Shown here: one piece after another, positions 33,166 through 41,055 of the stretch
Position numbering within the stretch: position 1 is the stretch's first letter
How the letters are laid out: each line of letters opens with the position of its first letter
Notes under the pieces: model-generated
Database searches by the model: none
What the model was told of the DNA's origin: nothing
Seen by the model: the letters and a program-made list of their open reading frames with translations, nothing else
Program-made: the position numbers and the translations under genes
Source of the DNA: Campylobacteraceae bacterium
GTDB taxonomy: Bacteria > Campylobacterota > Campylobacteria > Campylobacterales > Sulfurovaceae
DNA: 43,146 nucleotides
NCBI GenBank assembly: GCA_026982175.1
Contig: JALSHP010000357.1
Location: 1-43,146, forward strand
Direction of reading: 5' to 3'

Positions 33166-34154
33166 CTAAATTGCTCCAATAAACGGGTGTCACCCTCAAA
33201 TAGCATTCTTAAGTCTGGCACTTTGTGTAAGAGCATTGCAAAACGTTCAACGCCTAAACCAAAGGCATAACCAGAGACATCTTTGTATTCAACTGCATCA
33301 AACACATTGGAATCTACAATTCCACAACCAAGCACTTCTAGCCAACCTGTATGGGAACAGACTCTACATCCTTTTCCTTCACAGAAGATACAAGAGATGT
33401 CCACTTCACTAGATGGTTCGGTAAACGGGAAAAAGCTTGGTCTAAAACGTACTTCAACATCCCCAAACATATAGTGTAAAAAGTCAGACATAATTGCTTT
33501 TAGATTGGCAAAGCTAATCTCACCTTTAGCATCGACCACTAAGCCCTCTACTTGATGAAACATTGGCGTATGGGTAATGTCGTAATCTTTTCTAAACACA
33601 GCACCAGGGGCAATCATGCGAATAGGTGGTTTTTGGCTTAACATCGTTCGTATCTGCACAGGTGAGGTATGAGTTCGTAAAACAGCCCCATCTTTAAAGA
33701 AAAAGGTATCTTGCATATCACGAGCAGGGTGGTTTTTAGGCAGGTTCAGTGCTTCAAAATTGTGAAAGTCATCTTCAACTTTTGGTCCATCTTCAATGGC
33801 AAAATTTAATGCCACAAAATAGTCAATAATCTTCTCCATCGTTGACATGACAGGATGGTAAGCTCCCTTCTCATCAAGATTACCATAGAGAGAGACATCA
33901 ATGGCTTCAGCTTTTAAAAGCTTCTCTATCTCCTCTTTTTTAAGCATTTCATAGCGTTCATCAAAAGCAGTTTGAAGTGATGCTTTCTTTGTATTTAGAC
34001 CCTCTGCAAAAGCCTTTTTTTCGGGTCCAGGTACATCTTTGAGCTTTGCAAACTCTTTAGAGAGTGTCCCTTTTTTCCCAAAAAGGTCAATCCGAACTTT
34101 TTCAAGTTCCGTTAGTGAGTTGGCATCGTTAATTTGTTGTTTTAATGTTTCCAA
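33162..34154 (-). CDS. pheS: phenylalanine-tRNA ligase alpha subunit
   Basis: The catalytic subunit of PheRS, 330 aa. The N-terminal coiled coil includes RIDLFGKKGTLSKEFAKL; class II motif 2 (FRKDYDITHTPMFHQVEGL) and motif 3 (GLGVERFAMLLHKVPDLR) are intact. The start is TTG at 34154, five bases after AGAGG, with no usable ATG before the conserved region. It is the first gene of the pheS-pheT-aroA-ispH operon, which is divergent from the HIT gene. The 116-bp gap (34155-34270) must hold both promoters. Confidence 0.97.
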   Translation of the reverse strand: METLKQQINDANSLTELEKVRIDLFGKKGTLSKEFAKLKDVPGPEKKAFAEGLNTKKASLQTAFDERYEMLKKEEIEKLLKAEAIDVSLYGNLDEKGAYHPVMSTMEKIIDYFVALNFAIEDGPKVEDDFHNFEALNLPKNHPARDMQDTFFFKDGAVLRTHTSPVQIRTMLSQKPPIRMIAPGAVFRKDYDITHTPMFHQVEGLVVDAKGEISFANLKAIMSDFLHYMFGDVEVRFRPSFFPFTEPSSEVDISCIFCEGKGCRVCSHTGWLEVLGCGIVDSNVFDAVEYKDVSGYAFGLGVERFAMLLHKVPDLRMLFEGDTRLLEQFR

Positions 34155-34223
34155 AATAACCTCTATCCCATTATTTTATTTTATGAAATGTTATCTAAAC
34201 TATGCTAATAGTGGGATTTAATG

Positions 34224-34232
34224 TGTTATAAT
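34224..34232 (+). promoter_or_regulatory. putative extended -10 (TGTTATAAT) of the HIT gene
   Basis: TGTTATAAT ends 38 bases before the ATG at 34271. The -10 itself is a perfect match with a TG extension; no -35 is evident. Confidence 0.5.
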
Positions 34233-34270
34233 TTTTTAAAATAAATAGATTAACACATAAAGGATTTATC

Positions 34271-34624
34271 ATGTGCATTTTTTGTAAAATAGTCAATAAC
34301 GAGATACCAAGTAACAAAGTTTTAGAAAATGATGATTTTTTAGCATTTCATGATATGTACCCCAAAGCCCCAATGCATATTTTGATTATTCCTAAAAATC
34401 ATGTCGATTGTTTCCACGATGTACAACCTGAAACCATGGCTGGAATGACCTCATTTATTCAAGAAGTTGCTACTTTAGTGGGTATAGATAAATCTGGGTA
34501 CAGGCTTATCACTAACAATGGAGAAGATGGTGGACAAGAGGTTAAACATCTACATTTTCATCTGTTAGGTGGGGCAAAATTGCCGTTTAAACACTTAACC
34601 GATGAGACACAGAAAAATTTGTAG
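34271..34624 (+). CDS. HIT-family nucleotide hydrolase/transferase
   Basis: A 117-aa histidine-triad protein. CIFCKIVNNEIPS at the N-terminus and the catalytic triad HLHFHLLGG (H93, H95, H97) are diagnostic of the HINT/phosphoramidase branch. AAAGGA lies seven bases upstream of the ATG. Divergence from pheS is conserved in other Campylobacterota. The stop codon TAG at 34622-34624 is part of the GTAG tetranucleotide that opens a REP-like repeat, so the repeat has inserted at or shaped the gene end. Confidence 0.94.
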   Translation: MCIFCKIVNNEIPSNKVLENDDFLAFHDMYPKAPMHILIIPKNHVDCFHDVQPETMAGMTSFIQEVATLVGIDKSGYRLITNNGEDGGQEVKHLHFHLLGGAKLPFKHLTDETQKNL

Positions 34625-34689
34625 GGTGCAATTTATTGCACCAAGTTTTTGTAAAAAATTATTATGTGGTGCAATGAATTGCACCCTAC
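34621..34689. repeat. REP-like inverted repeat pair (BIME-like), family A
   Basis: Two 22-base units, 34621-34642 and 34668-34689, face each other; they are reverse complements with one mismatch. Each has a GTAG tetranucleotide next to a hairpin of GGTGCAAT and ATTGCACC with a two-base loop. This is the layout of REP sequences recognised by REP-associated tyrosine transposases. The pair fills most of the 75-base gap between the HIT gene and argD; its outer end nearly touches the argD ribosome site. Confidence 0.7.
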
Positions 34690-34699
34690 AAGGAAATAA

Positions 34700-35884
34700 A
34701 TGACATTAGAACAACTAGACAAACAGTACGGCTTACAAACCTACAACCGAGACTACACCAATTTTGTAAAAGGTGAAGGCTCAACGCTTTTTACTGAAAA
34801 TGGAGATGAGTACATCGACTTTGCTTCAGGCATAGCTGTAAACTCTGTAGGACATAATAACCCTATTTTAGTCAAAGCATTGCAAGAGCAAGTCGCCAAA
34901 ATAATTCACATCTCAAACCTGCAAGTGATTGAACCACAAGCCAAACTGGCTGAACAAATTTGTACTCTAGCAGATTATGATGGAGCAATATTTTTTGCCA
35001 ATTCTGGAGCAGAAGCGAATGAGGGGGCGATTAAGATTGCTCGTAAGTATGGAGAGACCAAGTTCGATAAAAAGCGTTACAAAGTCATCACGCTAGAACA
35101 CTCTTTTCATGGGCGTACCATTACCACAGTTAAAGCAACAGGGCAAGAGCATTTTCATACGCCAAACTTCTCGCCATATCCTGCTGGGTTCTCTTATGTG
35201 AATGGTTTAGAGGCTATCTACAAAGAGATAGATGATGAAACAGTCGCCGTGCTTATTGAACTTGTCCAAGGTGAGGGTGGGGTACAACCTTTTCAAAAAG
35301 AGGCGATTCAAAAGCTAGAAAAGCATCTGAAAGAACAAGATATTTTACTCATTGTTGATGAGGTACAAACAGGAATTTACCGAACAGGTAAGATGTTGGC
35401 TTCAAATATGTATGAGATAAGCCCAGACATCATCACTCTTGCCAAAGGGCTTGGTGGAGGTGTTCCCATTGGAGCTGTGATGACAAAACACAAAGATGTT
35501 TTAAGTGCAGGTGACCACGGTTCAACCTTTGGGGGGAACTACTTAAGTACAAGAGCAGGTTTAGCTGTTTTAGAAGTTTTAAGCGACATGGATAAAAGTG
35601 GAAAACTAACAGAAACTTTGGCATACTTTACTGTTAAGCTTAAAGAGATGGCAACAAAATATTCAAATCTATTTACAGAGGAAGTAGGCTTAGGGCTCAT
35701 GCGTGGACTTCGTGCTAAAGACAATGAAACCATGAAAAGTGTTCTTGCTTCTTGTATGAAAAACAGATTAATTGTACTCCCCGCAGGAAGAAACACCGTG
35801 CGTTTTCTACCTGCGTTAACCATTACAGCTGATGAGATAGACGAAGGATTTAAACGTTTTGAAAAAGCTATTTCTTCTCTCTAG
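34700..35884 (+). CDS. argD: acetylornithine aminotransferase
   Basis: A PLP-dependent class III aminotransferase of arginine synthesis, converting N-acetylglutamate semialdehyde to acetylornithine; 394 aa. GIAVNSVGHNNP, FANSGAEANEGAIKIARKYG, LVQGEGGVQPF and DEVQTGIYRTGKMLAS are typical; the Schiff-base lysine is K249 in LAKGLGGGVPIGA. AAGGA lies 5 bases before the ATG. Related omega-aminotransferases (for example succinylornithine or ornithine enzymes) cannot be excluded by sequence reading alone. A tolC-like gene overlaps its 3' end. Confidence 0.92.
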   Translation: MTLEQLDKQYGLQTYNRDYTNFVKGEGSTLFTENGDEYIDFASGIAVNSVGHNNPILVKALQEQVAKIIHISNLQVIEPQAKLAEQICTLADYDGAIFFANSGAEANEGAIKIARKYGETKFDKKRYKVITLEHSFHGRTITTVKATGQEHFHTPNFSPYPAGFSYVNGLEAIYKEIDDETVAVLIELVQGEGGVQPFQKEAIQKLEKHLKEQDILLIVDEVQTGIYRTGKMLASNMYEISPDIITLAKGLGGGVPIGAVMTKHKDVLSAGDHGSTFGGNYLSTRAGLAVLEVLSDMDKSGKLTETLAYFTVKLKEMATKYSNLFTEEVGLGLMRGLRAKDNETMKSVLASCMKNRLIVLPAGRNTVRFLPALTITADEIDEGFKRFEKAISSL

Positions 35885-37058
35885 TATTTTCATCTCAGTG
35901 TTGATGGCAGAGAGTGAACTTAGTGACATTCTCTCACAAGATAAAAGTGCGTTGTTAAAGTATCAAAATGAACAAAATTCGGTGCAGTCTCATCAGTTGG
36001 AAAACTCATGGATAAACCCTGTGATGTTGCAGTACTCTAAGAACTACTCTACCCAATTTGGTAGTACCATTGACACCCAACAGTTCATTGTCTCTGTTGA
36101 CCAACCCATTTTTAAAATGGGGGGAATTTGGGCAGCGATTAAATACGCTAAAGCCCAAGGTAAAGCTAATGCTTTAGATATAGAGCTTCAAAAACGTCAG
36201 CTCATTTCACAAGCGTTAACTATTTTGTATAATCTTAAAAAAGCAAAGCTTCAGTTAGCCAAACTCGATTTAACCATTCAAAATGACGACTTAGACATTC
36301 AGATACAAAAAGAGTCTTATGAAGAGGGATTAACTAACCGAACACTTTATGACCAAGCTTTACTAAAACGCAATCAAGACACAACCTCTAAGTTAGAGAT
36401 AGAACTCAATATTGCCAAACTAGAAAATGATTTTTCTCTCTTAAGTGATCATAATCCTTACGCTTTAACTCTCCCAAATTTTGGCATGATAGCCCAAGAG
36501 CGTTACATGAATGAACAGCTAGAGCTTCAACGTGATGCCTTTAGAGTGGAAGAGAAAAAAGAGAACAAATACATGACGCTTACTAAATATCTGCCTGAAA
36601 TCTCCATTAACGGACGCTACACCGATGAAGACTTAAACCCACTTTTTGCCGCCCCAGGGTCGAGCATAAAAGAGCAATATTTTAACTATGGGTTCAAAGT
36701 AACTTTGCCCATTAGCATTAACAGTTTCGATGATGTTCAAACTGCTAAGATAGACTACTTAAATGCCCAAGTGACTTTAAATGAAAAGAAAAAAACCGTT
36801 GCCAACAACTTCACATTGGCTCAAAAACGTTTGGCAATTATTGACAAAAAAATCGCTCTTTCCAAAGATGACATGAGCCATTACGAAAGTATGTTAGGAA
36901 CAGCCCAAGATTTAGAGGCATTGGGTGACAGAACCGCACTGGACACGAAAATAGTCGGCAACAATGTCAAAGTAAGAGCATTAGACCAAGAGATATATAA
37001 GCTAGATGCCCAACTAGAGCTTATGGGGCTTTATGTGAATGTTTCGGATGCGATGTAG
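35859..37058 (+). CDS. TolC-family outer membrane protein, orphan
   Basis: A 399-aa protein with a signal peptide MKKLFLLSSIFISVLMA that only exists if translation begins at the TTG at 35859, which lies inside the 3' end of argD (26-base overlap) and has GAAGGA ten bases upstream. The mature part is helical with long coiled coils (AKLDLTIQNDDLDIQIQKE region) and ISINGRYTDEDLNP, like TolC/CusC-type channels. No adaptor or pump gene is adjacent, so it may pair with a distant exporter or the RND operon at 19.4-25.0 kb. The C-terminal stop lies in the loop of a hairpin. Confidence 0.82.
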   Translation: MKKLFLLSSIFISVLMAESELSDILSQDKSALLKYQNEQNSVQSHQLENSWINPVMLQYSKNYSTQFGSTIDTQQFIVSVDQPIFKMGGIWAAIKYAKAQGKANALDIELQKRQLISQALTILYNLKKAKLQLAKLDLTIQNDDLDIQIQKESYEEGLTNRTLYDQALLKRNQDTTSKLEIELNIAKLENDFSLLSDHNPYALTLPNFGMIAQERYMNEQLELQRDAFRVEEKKENKYMTLTKYLPEISINGRYTDEDLNPLFAAPGSSIKEQYFNYGFKVTLPISINSFDDVQTAKIDYLNAQVTLNEKKKTVANNFTLAQKRLAIIDKKIALSKDDMSHYESMLGTAQDLEALGDRTALDTKIVGNNVKVRALDQEIYKLDAQLELMGLYVNVSDAM

Positions 37059-37070
37059 ATTAATCGCATC
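37047..37070 (+). terminator. hairpin at the end of the orphan tolC gene
   Basis: GATGCGAT (37047-37054) and ATCGCATC (37063-37070) form a perfect 8-bp stem around an 8-base loop that contains the tolC stop TAG. It abuts the ccdAB promoter, so it may be a terminator or an operator for the toxin-antitoxin genes. No clean T-run follows. Confidence 0.45.
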
Positions 37071-37072
37071 TA

Positions 37073-37081
37073 TGTTATAAT
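37073..37081 (+). promoter_or_regulatory. putative extended -10 (TGTTATAAT) of ccdAB
   Basis: TGTTATAAT ends 27 bases before the ccdA ATG. CcdAB-type modules autorepress through operator sites around their promoter, so the adjoining hairpin could be part of that control. Confidence 0.45.
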
Positions 37082-37108
37082 CATATTAATTACGCATAAA
37101 GGATACGC

Positions 37109-37354
37109 ATGAATTTAGCCTATAATCATCAAGCTCCCAAAAAAGCAACCAATTTGTCCATAAACTCTGACCTTTTAAAAAAAGCAAAAGCTTATAAGAT
37201 TAATCTTTCAAAAAGTTTTGAAACTCATCTTAATGAGTTGGTTAAACAAAAAGCTGAAGAGGCATGGAGAGAAGAGAATCATCAAGCCATAGAGGCATTT
37301 AATAAACGTGTGGAGAGACAAGGGGTTTTTTCTGATGGATTACGGAGTTTTTAA
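37109..37354 (+). CDS. ccdA: CcdA-family antitoxin
   Basis: An 81-aa protein: an N-terminal ribbon-helix-helix region (KKATNLSINSDLLKKAKAYKINLSKSFE) for DNA binding and operator control, and a C-terminal arm (EAFNKRVERQGVFSDGLRSF) that would wrap around the toxin. Size, order and the TAATG overlap with the next gene match ccdAB modules. AAAGGA lies 6 bases before the ATG. Confidence 0.9.
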   Translation: MNLAYNHQAPKKATNLSINSDLLKKAKAYKINLSKSFETHLNELVKQKAEEAWREENHQAIEAFNKRVERQGVFSDGLRSF

Positions 37355-37659
37355 TGGCTCAATTTGATGTGTATCTCAATGCTAATGAAGCGACAAGAGA
37401 GCTTTTTCCTTATCTTTTAGAAGTGCAACATGGCTTACTTTCATCTTTAAAGACAAGAGTTGTTGTTCCCTTAGGTGTAGGAATTGAACCAATTAGACAT
37501 TTAAATCCTATGCTCATAATAGAGGGAAGAAACGTTGTCATGTCAACAGCTGACATGGCAGGTGTACCATTAGAGATTTTAGGTGAAAAAATTGTAAATT
37601 TAGAAGAGAGTCGCCATGAAATTATTGATGCTTTAGATTTTTTGGTGAATGGGTTTTAA
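37354..37659 (+). CDS. ccdB: CcdB-family toxin (DNA gyrase inhibitor family)
   Basis: A 101-aa SH3-like toxin. QFDVYLNA, VVVPLGVG and the segment MSTADMAGVPLEILGEKIVNL match CcdB. In F-plasmid CcdB the last residues W-G-I are needed to poison gyrase; here the end reads VNGF, lacking the tryptophan. Toxicity toward gyrase is therefore uncertain and the protein may act differently or be inactive. It is translationally coupled to ccdA. Confidence 0.9.
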   Translation: MAQFDVYLNANEATRELFPYLLEVQHGLLSSLKTRVVVPLGVGIEPIRHLNPMLIIEGRNVVMSTADMAGVPLEILGEKIVNLEESRHEIIDALDFLVNGF

Positions 37660-37732
37660 AAAGAAAAATTTCTATATGGCTTTGCAGAGGTTTCGCCCAA
37701 AGGTTTAAAAGAGAGAAAAGGTAGGAAAGTAG

Positions 37733-38686
37733 ATGACCATTAAAGAAGCAATACTAAAATCATTAGAAGATAAAAAGAGTTTAATGACGCATTGGGATAT
37801 ACTTAAAGATATTCAAAAAAATAATTATTATGATTTTACTAGTGCAAAAACACCTGAATCAACTATATCTGCTCAATTAGGCGATTTTATTAGAAAGGAT
37901 GATAGTAGAATTAGTAGACTAAAAAGAGAAAAAAACTCTTATGGATACTATTTGACTAAGTATAAAGATGAACTCACTTTAAATAATAATAGTGAATATA
38001 CCAAAACCATAGTAACCAATAACTACTATGAGCGTGATTTACATCCTCTTTTATCCTCTTATTTAAACTCTAAAAATATATTTGCTAAAACTATTTTTCA
38101 TGAAGCGTCGAACAGAAAAGATAGTAATCAAAAATGGATACATCCAGATATGATAGGCATTGAGTTTCTATCACTTAAAACAGAAGTAACTCAACAGTTT
38201 CTTAAAGCACTCAATATTACCGATACTTTTAAAATGACCTCATATGAATTAAAAAGAGAGATACAGACAGACCATGAGTTAAAAAAGAGCTATTTCCAAG
38301 CTGTATCAAATTCAAGTTGGGCAAATTATGGTTATTTGGTTGCTTTTGAAATAGAGCGTTCTTTATTTGAAGAGATGGAAAGACTCAATCAATCATTTGG
38401 AATTGGTATTATTGAATTAAAAGCCAACCCTTTTGAGAGTAAAATACTTTTCCCATCAAAATATAGAGAGCTTGATTTTAAGACCATTGATAAGCTTTCA
38501 AATTTAAATAATGATTTTAAAAAATTTATTGCTTATATTGAAGAGATTATTACCTCAAAAGGAAAAAATCATAAACGTGCTAAAAAAGAGTTTGAGCTTG
38601 ACTTCTGTGATAAATCTTTAGACAATGATACAGAGATAGAGGTCTATTGTAAAGAGAAAAATATTCCTTTTAATAATGATGATTAA
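37733..38686 (+). CDS. HARE-HTH/PD-(D/E)XK-like protein (HrgA/COG2958 type)
   Basis: A 317-aa protein. The N-terminal ~75 residues (MTIKEAILKSLEDKKSLMTHWDILKDI ... TISAQLGDFIRKDDSRISRL) look like a HARE-HTH DNA-binding domain. The remainder carries WIHPDMIGIEF and, 40 residues later, SYELKREI, which fits the xPD...ExK core of restriction-endonuclease-like folds. H. pylori HrgA, of the same family, sits at a restriction-modification locus. A DNA-modification-sensing nuclease is a reasonable idea but unproven. Neighbours are ccdAB and a DUF1016 nuclease-type gene, pointing to an accessory/defence context. Confidence 0.7.
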   Translation: MTIKEAILKSLEDKKSLMTHWDILKDIQKNNYYDFTSAKTPESTISAQLGDFIRKDDSRISRLKREKNSYGYYLTKYKDELTLNNNSEYTKTIVTNNYYERDLHPLLSSYLNSKNIFAKTIFHEASNRKDSNQKWIHPDMIGIEFLSLKTEVTQQFLKALNITDTFKMTSYELKREIQTDHELKKSYFQAVSNSSWANYGYLVAFEIERSLFEEMERLNQSFGIGIIELKANPFESKILFPSKYRELDFKTIDKLSNLNNDFKKFIAYIEEIITSKGKNHKRAKKEFELDFCDKSLDNDTEIEVYCKEKNIPFNNDD

Positions 38687-38697
38687 TATAAAACCAC

Positions 38698-38848
38698 CCG
38701 TAGGTCGGGTTGCCCTCATCCCGACACAAGCCCAATCAACCAATAAATTTAATCGTTCAAATAAAAATCAATATGCCAATATTTTTGATTTTATTGAAGC
38801 TTTTTATTTTGCCGATTTCTGTCGGGATGGGGGCAACCCGACCTACGG
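38698..38848. repeat. REP-like inverted repeat pair (BIME-like), family B
   Basis: Units 38700-38725 and 38821-38846 are reverse complements over 26 bases with one mismatch, and matching bases extend a little on both sides. Each starts CGTAG and has a stem GTCGGG with CCCGAC around a GC-rich loop. The 95-base core between them is AT-rich. The units stand out from the local AT-rich sequence in GC content. They resemble REP elements of the GTAG class but are a different family from the pair near 34.6 kb. Confidence 0.7.
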
Positions 38849-38941
38849 ATTTCTTTTAAATCCAAAACATTACAATTTGACATATTTGTCACAAAAATTA
38901 TTTTTTAATGTTAAAATAGTGAAAAAATATAGGAATACTCA

Positions 38942-40036
38942 ATGTCAATAGAAAAAAATAATTTTAATACCTTAGTAAACCAAATAGATACAGTGCATCA
39001 AACGCTCCAAGCTAAAAGCGTACAAACTGTTAGCAGGTCGCTTACTTTGCGTAATTGGATTATTGGTCATTATATTGTTGAGTATGAACAAAATGGAGAG
39101 GATAGAGCTAAGTATGGGGCTAAAATTATCAATAGTTTATCCATTAATTTAAATCATATAAAAGGAATGTCTGCAACAAATTTAAAACTTTTTAGACAAT
39201 TTTATATAACCTATCCACAAATTGGTCAGACAGTGTCTGACCAATTCAAATTAAAAGATTTAACTCGTCAAAAAATGGTATCTATGCAAAATTTTAAAAT
39301 ACCACCCAAACAGCTTTTAAACGCTTGTTCTTTTAGTCATTTTATAGAGTTTTTAAAGATAGATGACCCATTGAAAAAGCTCTTTTATGAAGTTGAAACC
39401 ATTAAAGGAAATTGGAGTGTTAGAGAGTTGAAGAGACAGATAAACTCTGCTATTTATGAACGAATTGGATTGTCTCAAGATAAAGATAAGATGATTAAAT
39501 CTATTCAAAACTCTAGTGAAATGCTTTTGGCTGAACAGATTATAAAAGACCCTTATATTTTAGAGTTTACAGGTTTAGAAAGTAAAGTTAACTATAGTGA
39601 ACATGACCTTGAAGAGGCACTTTTAAATCATCTTCAAGACTTTTTATTGGAACTTGGAAATGGCTTCTGTTTTGAAGCTAGACAGAAGAGAATTTCCATT
39701 GAGAATGAACATGATAGGGTTGATTTGGTCTTCTACCATCGTATCTTAAAATGTCATATTCTCATAGATTTAAAAATAAGAGAGTTTTCTTATGCTGATG
39801 TTGGACAGATGAATTTTTATTTAAATTATTATAAAAATGAGATAAGTCAAACGACAGATAATCCACCTATAGGACTAATTTTATGTGCAAATAAAAATGA
39901 AACAAAAGTTGAATATGCCACAGCAGGATTAGATCAACAACTTTTTGTTTCTAAATATAAGATTAATCTACCTTCAGTAGAAGAGATTGAAGCGTTAATT
40001 GTTGATGAGATGAACAGTTTAAAAGAGAAAAAATAA
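38942..40036 (+). CDS. DUF1016/YhcG-family PD-(D/E)XK nuclease-domain protein
   Basis: A 364-aa protein with the DUF1016 N-terminal domain (about 1-160: SRSLTLRNWIIGHYIVEYEQNGEDRAKYG with its YGxKxI continuation and NLKLFRQFYITYP) and the YhcG C-terminal domain (about 195-345). The latter contains EARQKRISIENEHDRVDLVFYH followed by HILIDLKIREFSYADVGQMNFY, the D...DxK core of a PD-(D/E)XK nuclease. Family members often accompany type I restriction genes; none are visible here. A 27-bp palindrome encodes QIGQTVSDQF inside the N-terminal domain. The gene stands alone; the start has weak Shine-Dalgarno sequence. Confidence 0.88.
   Translation: MSIEKNNFNTLVNQIDTVHQTLQAKSVQTVSRSLTLRNWIIGHYIVEYEQNGEDRAKYGAKIINSLSINLNHIKGMSATNLKLFRQFYITYPQIGQTVSDQFKLKDLTRQKMVSMQNFKIPPKQLLNACSFSHFIEFLKIDDPLKKLFYEVETIKGNWSVRELKRQINSAIYERIGLSQDKDKMIKSIQNSSEMLLAEQIIKDPYILEFTGLESKVNYSEHDLEEALLNHLQDFLLELGNGFCFEARQKRISIENEHDRVDLVFYHRILKCHILIDLKIREFSYADVGQMNFYLNYYKNEISQTTDNPPIGLILCANKNETKVEYATAGLDQQLFVSKYKINLPSVEEIEALIVDEMNSLKEKK
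39220..39246 (+). repeat. 27-bp palindrome inside the DUF1016 coding sequence
   Basis: AATTGGTCAGACA, one G, then TGTCTGACCAATT: a perfect 13-bp inverted repeat with a one-base centre. It is in frame and encodes QIGQTVSDQF. A perfect palindrome this long is rare in coding DNA and looks like an inserted repeat that stayed open. Confidence 0.8.
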
Positions 40037-40054
40037 TCAGAAAAAAGGAAAAAA

Positions 40055-41041
40055 TTGAAATTCAGCACATACATGAACAACTGGCTCTACGGAGATAACG
40101 GCTACTATAAAACATTTAAAGCCATAGGTAAAGAGGGGGACTTCTACACGGCTGTGAGTACCAGCTCTTTTTTTGGGGCGAGTATTGCGAACCATTTTTA
40201 CAAGCTTATGCAAGAAGAGGCATTTAAAAAAGATGGGTGGCTTATTGAGATTGGGGCACATAAAGGGTACTTGTTGTGTGATATGATTCAATGGCTTTAT
40301 ACACTTGACCCTACATTGGTAAAAACGCTTAAATTTGGGATTGTTGAGCGTCAGACTGATGTTCAGCAGGAGCAACTTCGCTACATTGAAGAGCGATTTG
40401 GTTCAGATATTGAGATTACGCATTTTAATGATATTGATGAGGTGGAAGTGGATTATGCTTTTGTGGTTGCCAATGAGATATTTGACGCTTTTCCTTGTAA
40501 TTTGATTAAAGATGGGGAAGAGGCTTTTGTGGTAAACCATGTAGTGGAGTGGCAAAAAGCAGATGAAAAAATTTTAGAATTTGCCTCTAAACATCGACAA
40601 GTTAAAGGGGAAGTAGCAGTTGGCTATGAAGATTTTGCTTTAAATATGGCAAAGGGTATTAAACGATGTGATTTTGTCTCTTTTGATTATGGAGAACGCT
40701 TTGTAAGAAATGATTTCTCTATTCGTGTTTATGAAAAGCATAAAACCTATCCACTTTTTGATGAAGAGTGTAAATTAGATGAGCTTTACCAAAAAGCAGA
40801 TATTACTTACGATGTCAATTTTGGACATGTGATTGAAGCTTTTGAAGAGGTAGGGTTTAGCCTTGATAAGTACGAAACACAGGCTAGGGCATTGGTTCGT
40901 TTTGGCTTGATTGATATATTAGAACAGTTTGCTAAACAAGCGACACAGGCGAATTATGTGCGTGAAGCAGATAAAATTAAGACGCTTATTGCTCCTACCA
41001 TTATGGGAGATAAGTTTAAAATGGTACACTTCAAGAAATAG
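40055..41041 (+). CDS. MidA-family (NDUFAF7-like) SAM-dependent methyltransferase
   Basis: A 328-aa class I methyltransferase of the MidA group; the mitochondrial relative methylates an arginine of complex I subunit NDUFS2. FSTYMNNWLYGDNGYY and GDFYTAVSTSSFFGASIANHF are characteristic, the SAM loop is IEIGAHKGYLLCDM, and VVANEIFDAFPCNLI follows. The start is TTG at 40055, six bases after AAGGAA. The bacterial substrate is unknown. The following CDF gene starts 14 bases after its stop. Confidence 0.85.
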   Translation: MKFSTYMNNWLYGDNGYYKTFKAIGKEGDFYTAVSTSSFFGASIANHFYKLMQEEAFKKDGWLIEIGAHKGYLLCDMIQWLYTLDPTLVKTLKFGIVERQTDVQQEQLRYIEERFGSDIEITHFNDIDEVEVDYAFVVANEIFDAFPCNLIKDGEEAFVVNHVVEWQKADEKILEFASKHRQVKGEVAVGYEDFALNMAKGIKRCDFVSFDYGERFVRNDFSIRVYEKHKTYPLFDEECKLDELYQKADITYDVNFGHVIEAFEEVGFSLDKYETQARALVRFGLIDILEQFAKQATQANYVREADKIKTLIAPTIMGDKFKMVHFKK

Positions 41042-41055
41042 TTTTAGGAATCAAA

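Noticed and set aside
38676..38951. Open frame of 91 codons after the HARE-HTH gene
   Set aside because: It consists mostly of the REP-like pair and its core, has no ribosome site and overlaps the DUF1016 start; the frame is an artefact of the repeat.
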